Positions 61,627 through 64,000 of a stretch of DNA of 64,000 bases are shown in pieces. The stretch spans positions 34,927 through 98,926 of the forward strand of contig JAKOVX010000025.1 in NCBI GenBank assembly GCA_029781855.1. The letters run 5' to 3'. This stretch comes from Acidobacteriota bacterium. GTDB taxonomy: Bacteria > Acidobacteriota > Blastocatellia > Pyrinomonadales > Pyrinomonadaceae. Numbering within the stretch: position 1 is the first letter of the stretch; each line of letters begins with the position of its first letter. The notes beneath the pieces are model-generated. The model did not search any database and was not told the origin of the DNA. It saw nothing but the letters and a program-made list of their open reading frames with translations. Both the position numbers and the translations under genes were made by a program.

Positions 61627-61650
61627 CCGTGCGCGTGCCGAGCGGCACGG

Positions 61651-61854
61651 ATCGCGGGTGGAAACGAGGTATTCACCGGCAACACGGTAATAGCACCATA
61701 CGACCCAAATAACTTGGCGGCAGGCTGGGGACAGCCGCGGTATGACCAGAACGGCGGCGCCGGCGATACGATCAACAGTGATATCGTCGTCGATCAGGCT
61801 CTCGACGGAACGTCAGCGATCACCGACTTCGTGCTCGGCGTTGCCGAAAAGTAA
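61651..61854 (+). pseudogene. orphan C-terminal gene fragment
   Basis: A frame ending at TAA (61852-61854) reads IAGGNEVFTGNTVIAPYDP then NNLAAGWGQPRYDQNGGAGD and SDIVVDQALDGTSAITDFVL with GVAEK. It has normal codon use, ends just before a good terminator, but has no start or upstream body, and a terminator-like hairpin precedes it. It looks like the tail of a lost secreted-protein gene. Family unknown. Confidence 0.4.
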
Positions 61855-61876
61855 CCTCTCCGGCATTCAACAAACA

Positions 61877-61904
61877 AAAGGCGGGCTCCGGCCCGCCTTT
61901 TCTC
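61877..61904. terminator. terminator, possibly bidirectional
   Basis: AAAGGCGGGC (61877-61886) and GCCCGCCTTT (61891-61900) form a perfect 10-bp stem with a TCCG loop, with T-rich flank on the right and A-rich flank on the left. Confidence 0.85.
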
Positions 61905-61967
61905 TGCTTTGTACAGTTCGAGCACTCGATAGATAGTAAACACGCGCAAATACTCATCGCAAGCACG

Positions 61968-64000
61968 TCACGAGCCGCCGCCTATCAAAGGGCCAACTGG
62001 ATACTGCATTGAGCTGAGAGAGCGAAAACGAAGTTCTTGGAGCCGGCGACTGGAATCGAACCGATTTGTTAACGCTCTGCTGAACCAATATCCGATGTCC
62101 GGAGGGAGCCAAACGAACCACGGACTGCGGTCCTTGACTGCTGGATCGGTATCAACATACGGGTCCCACACGCCGGCCGACCGGCACGACGGGCCGATAT
62201 CCGGCTCCGCGACGAAATCGACGTTGTCTATCACGCTCTGGACCGAGATGACGCGCTGTGCCGGGTTGAAAGCAAAGCGCTTCGACGTGACGCCGATGAC
62301 ATAGCTCTGCCCTGCCTCGACGTCGTCGAAACGGTACCAGCCGAACGGCCCGGTCAGTGCGTTCCGCCGCGTGCCGTCCCGCGAGGTCAACGTTACGTTT
62401 GCGTTCCGGATCCCGATGCCGTCGCTGGTCGTGATACGCCCGCCGATCCGGACACTGGCCGCGGTCGGCGCATTTGTCGCGAGGGTGAACGGCGAGAGGG
62501 AATCCGTCACTCCGCAAACATAGCGGTTCCCTAAGCCATCGTCCCGGTATTCGGTCGTGCGGTCGACGAAGACCCCGCCCTCGCCGTGCAGGAGCCTGAG
62601 CGACATGAATTCGGCCGTCGTCATCGAACTCGGCACACCGAGGCAGGCCGTGACCGGCGGCGAATATTCACCCGTCATGACGATGTCGTACGACGGACAA
62701 GACGGGCAAAGTGCGAAGCCCGACGGCAGGTCGCCCTGCCCCAACGGGTTATCGATGAACGACGTCAAACCGGCGACCGATACACCGGCATAGGTCACAT
62801 ACGCGTCCGTCACCGACGCGATCACGTTGATGCCCACGTTAGTCGGCACTTCAAATGACGAATCGCAAACGTCGCCTATGCCGTCTCCGTCGCGGTCGGC
62901 TTGCGGGGTGAACAAGGGAAACAGGTCTGTGGTGGCACTGCCGTGAACCTTGGTCGGTGCGCCGCCGCCAATGCGCGCGACGAATAGTCCGGCGTTTGTA
63001 TTGTTTCGATATATGATCCGCATCCCGTCGGCGCTGAAAGCCGGTGTCGTTTCAGCATCCGCCGAGCCGGTGACCCGAACCTGATTAGTTCCGTCGGCAA
63101 CCATCGTGTAGATATGAAGTATTCCGCCGCCACGGCCGGAAACGAACGCGATATTTGTTCCGTCACCGTTGTACGAGGGAGCAAAATTAGACCCGCCCGT
63201 ATCAGTCGTCAGCCGCACGACATTTGTCCCGTCCGTATTCATCGTAAATATGTCCCGATATATGATGCTGGACACGGTATAACTGCGGTCGAACAAAATG
63301 GTCGCGCCGTCCGGGCTGAAGCTCGGGTTGAAAGCCTGTCGTGCGCCGACGTCGGTCAGCTGCACCTGATTAGTTCCGTCGGAGTTCATAATGAACACGT
63401 TTTCGCGATTGTTCACTCGTTTTGAGATGAACGTTATCTTGGTACCGTCGGGACTGAAGGCCGGCTGATTATTGCCTCCGGCGATGTTTGTGAGCTGCGT
63501 AACTCCCGTGCCGTCGGAATTCATAACATAGATCTCATCCCGGTTGTTCGTCCGGTTCGACGTGAATACTATCCGGCTGGCGTCACGATTGATCTTGGGC
63601 ATTTGGTCGTTCGCCGTGTTGTTCGTCAGGCGGTTGAGATGAGAACCGTCTGCGTTCATCGAATATATCTCGGAATTGCCGTCGCGGCTCGTCGAGAAAA
63701 CGACGCGGTAATCATTCGCGTTCAGCGGACAATTGTCGTCCGTATCGTTGATGCCGTCGTTGTCGTCATCTGCGTCGCACGCATTGCCCATCCCGTCGCC
63801 ATCAGTGTCGAGCTGATTCGGATTGGCATTGATCGGACAATTGTCGGCGGCATCCAGGATTCCGTCATTATCGTCGTCCGGATCACAAGCGTCCCCTAGG
63901 CCATCGCCGTCGGTATCGGACTGATCAGCATTTGGTACGCTCCGACAGTTGTCGCAGGGATCGCCGACGCCATCGTGGTCCGAGTCAATGAGTAGATACG
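61968..64000 (-). CDS. surface protein: thrombospondin-3 repeats, TolB-like propeller, carboxypeptidase-regulatory domain (5' end outside window)
   Basis: The frame is open to the right edge. Upstream residues are calcium-binding thrombospondin type 3 repeats ([29 protein letters not shown]). A ~260-residue WD40/TolB-type propeller follows, with repeated [11 protein letters not shown] and [15 protein letters not shown] words. After another short TSP3 repeat ([12 protein letters not shown]) come a beta region, a carboxypeptidase-regulatory-like domain ([38 protein letters not shown]) and a C-terminal tail. The signal peptide must lie outside the window. It is probably secreted or surface-bound. 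Confidence 0.85.
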   Translation of the reverse strand, partial: YLLIDSDHDGVGDPCDNCRSVPNADQSDTDGDGLGDACDPDDDNDGILDAADNCPINANPNQLDTDGDGMGNACDADDDNDGINDTDDNCPLNANDYRVVFSTSRDGNSEIYSMNADGSHLNRLTNNTANDQMPKINRDASRIVFTSNRTNNRDEIYVMNSDGTGVTQLTNIAGGNNQPAFSPDGTKITFISKRVNNRENVFIMNSDGTNQVQLTDVGARQAFNPSFSPDGATILFDRSYTVSSIIYRDIFTMNTDGTNVVRLTTDTGGSNFAPSYNGDGTNIAFVSGRGGGILHIYTMVADGTNQVRVTGSADAETTPAFSADGMRIIYRNNTNAGLFVARIGGGAPTKVHGSATTDLFPLFTPQADRDGDGIGDVCDSSFEVPTNVGINVIASVTDAYVTYAGVSVAGLTSFIDNPLGQGDLPSGFALCPSCPSYDIVMTGEYSPPVTACLGVPSSMTTAEFMSLRLLHGEGGVFVDRTTEYRDDGLGNRYVCGVTDSLSPFTLATNAPTAASVRIGGRITTSDGIGIRNANVTLTSRDGTRRNALTGPFGWYRFDDVEAGQSYVIGVTSKRFAFNPAQRVISVQSVIDNVDFVAEPDIGPSCRSAGVWDPYVDTDPAVKDRSPWFVWLPPDIGYWFSRALTNRFDSSRRLQELRFRSLSSMQYPVGPLIGGGS

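Noticed and set aside
61296..61712. 138-residue plus-strand frame after the HExxH gene
   Set aside because: It begins inside the preceding gene, crosses a terminator-like hairpin, and has no start signal.
1..64000. tRNA genes, CRISPR arrays, prophage or integrase genes
   Set aside because: None was recognised on reading both strands; tRNAs could be missed without a covariance search.

Overview
The window reads as a chromosomal segment of a Gram-negative, environmental bacterium, most likely an Acidobacteriota of the Blastocatellia/Pyrinomonadaceae type. This assignment is inference from gene style: FG-GAP/VCBS surface proteins, a very large Ser/Thr kinase-cyclase-ATPase-TPR protein next to an ECF sigma factor of the SigK/TIGR02999 type, PAPS synthase plus sulfotransferase, and short palindromes that read as EPPAEAGG inside a gene. 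No rRNA, tRNA or CRISPR array was recognised. The RNase P RNA gene is present (25871-26266).

Layout. 1-13.4 kb holds mostly housekeeping and envelope genes: the 3' end of a UbiD-type decarboxylase, a metallophosphoesterase, an ENPP-type phosphodiesterase, two duplicated lipoprotein-like genes, a cupin protein and a pirin, asnS, a YdcF/SanA protein, an MsbA-type ABC exporter, and a sugar kinase/nucleotidyltransferase pair resembling AmgK/MurU of cell-wall sugar recycling. 13.4-19 kb holds two paralogous FG-GAP surface proteins on either side of an Atg22/UMF1-type transporter. 19-28.6 kb holds a sulfation pair (TPR-sulfotransferase and fused ATP sulfurylase/APS kinase), a LOG-AIM24-PtsI operon, rnpB, and small TPR, zinc and prepilin-peptidase genes.

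28.6-49.6 kb is accessory and visibly rearranged. It contains tandem repeats, three-hairpin palindromic elements, a REP-associated transposase with its own hairpins, several broken genes, and a cluster of exported proteins (31.1-36.3 kb). That cluster has an M60-type metallopeptidase, a small Cys-containing secreted protein, a cholesterol-dependent-cytolysin-family protein, a decayed copy of the small protein, and a secreted protein sharing the cytolysin's N-terminal domain. It is the best candidate for a previously undescribed system. The same region carries a 2-oxoacid:acceptor oxidoreductase whose alpha and beta genes are separated by two toxin-antitoxin modules (a BrnT/BrnA-like pair with a frameshifted toxin, and HicB/HicA); the 3' end of the alpha gene is duplicated behind the first module.

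49.6-64 kb holds the 1473-residue signalling protein and its ECF sigma factor, a DsbA-like oxidoreductase followed by a repeat-containing Cys-rich exported protein, a zinc-ribbon membrane protein, a secreted alpha/beta hydrolase, a membrane HExxH protein, and a thrombospondin-3/TolB-propeller surface protein that runs off the right edge. All functional calls come from motif recognition by eye; no database search was run.
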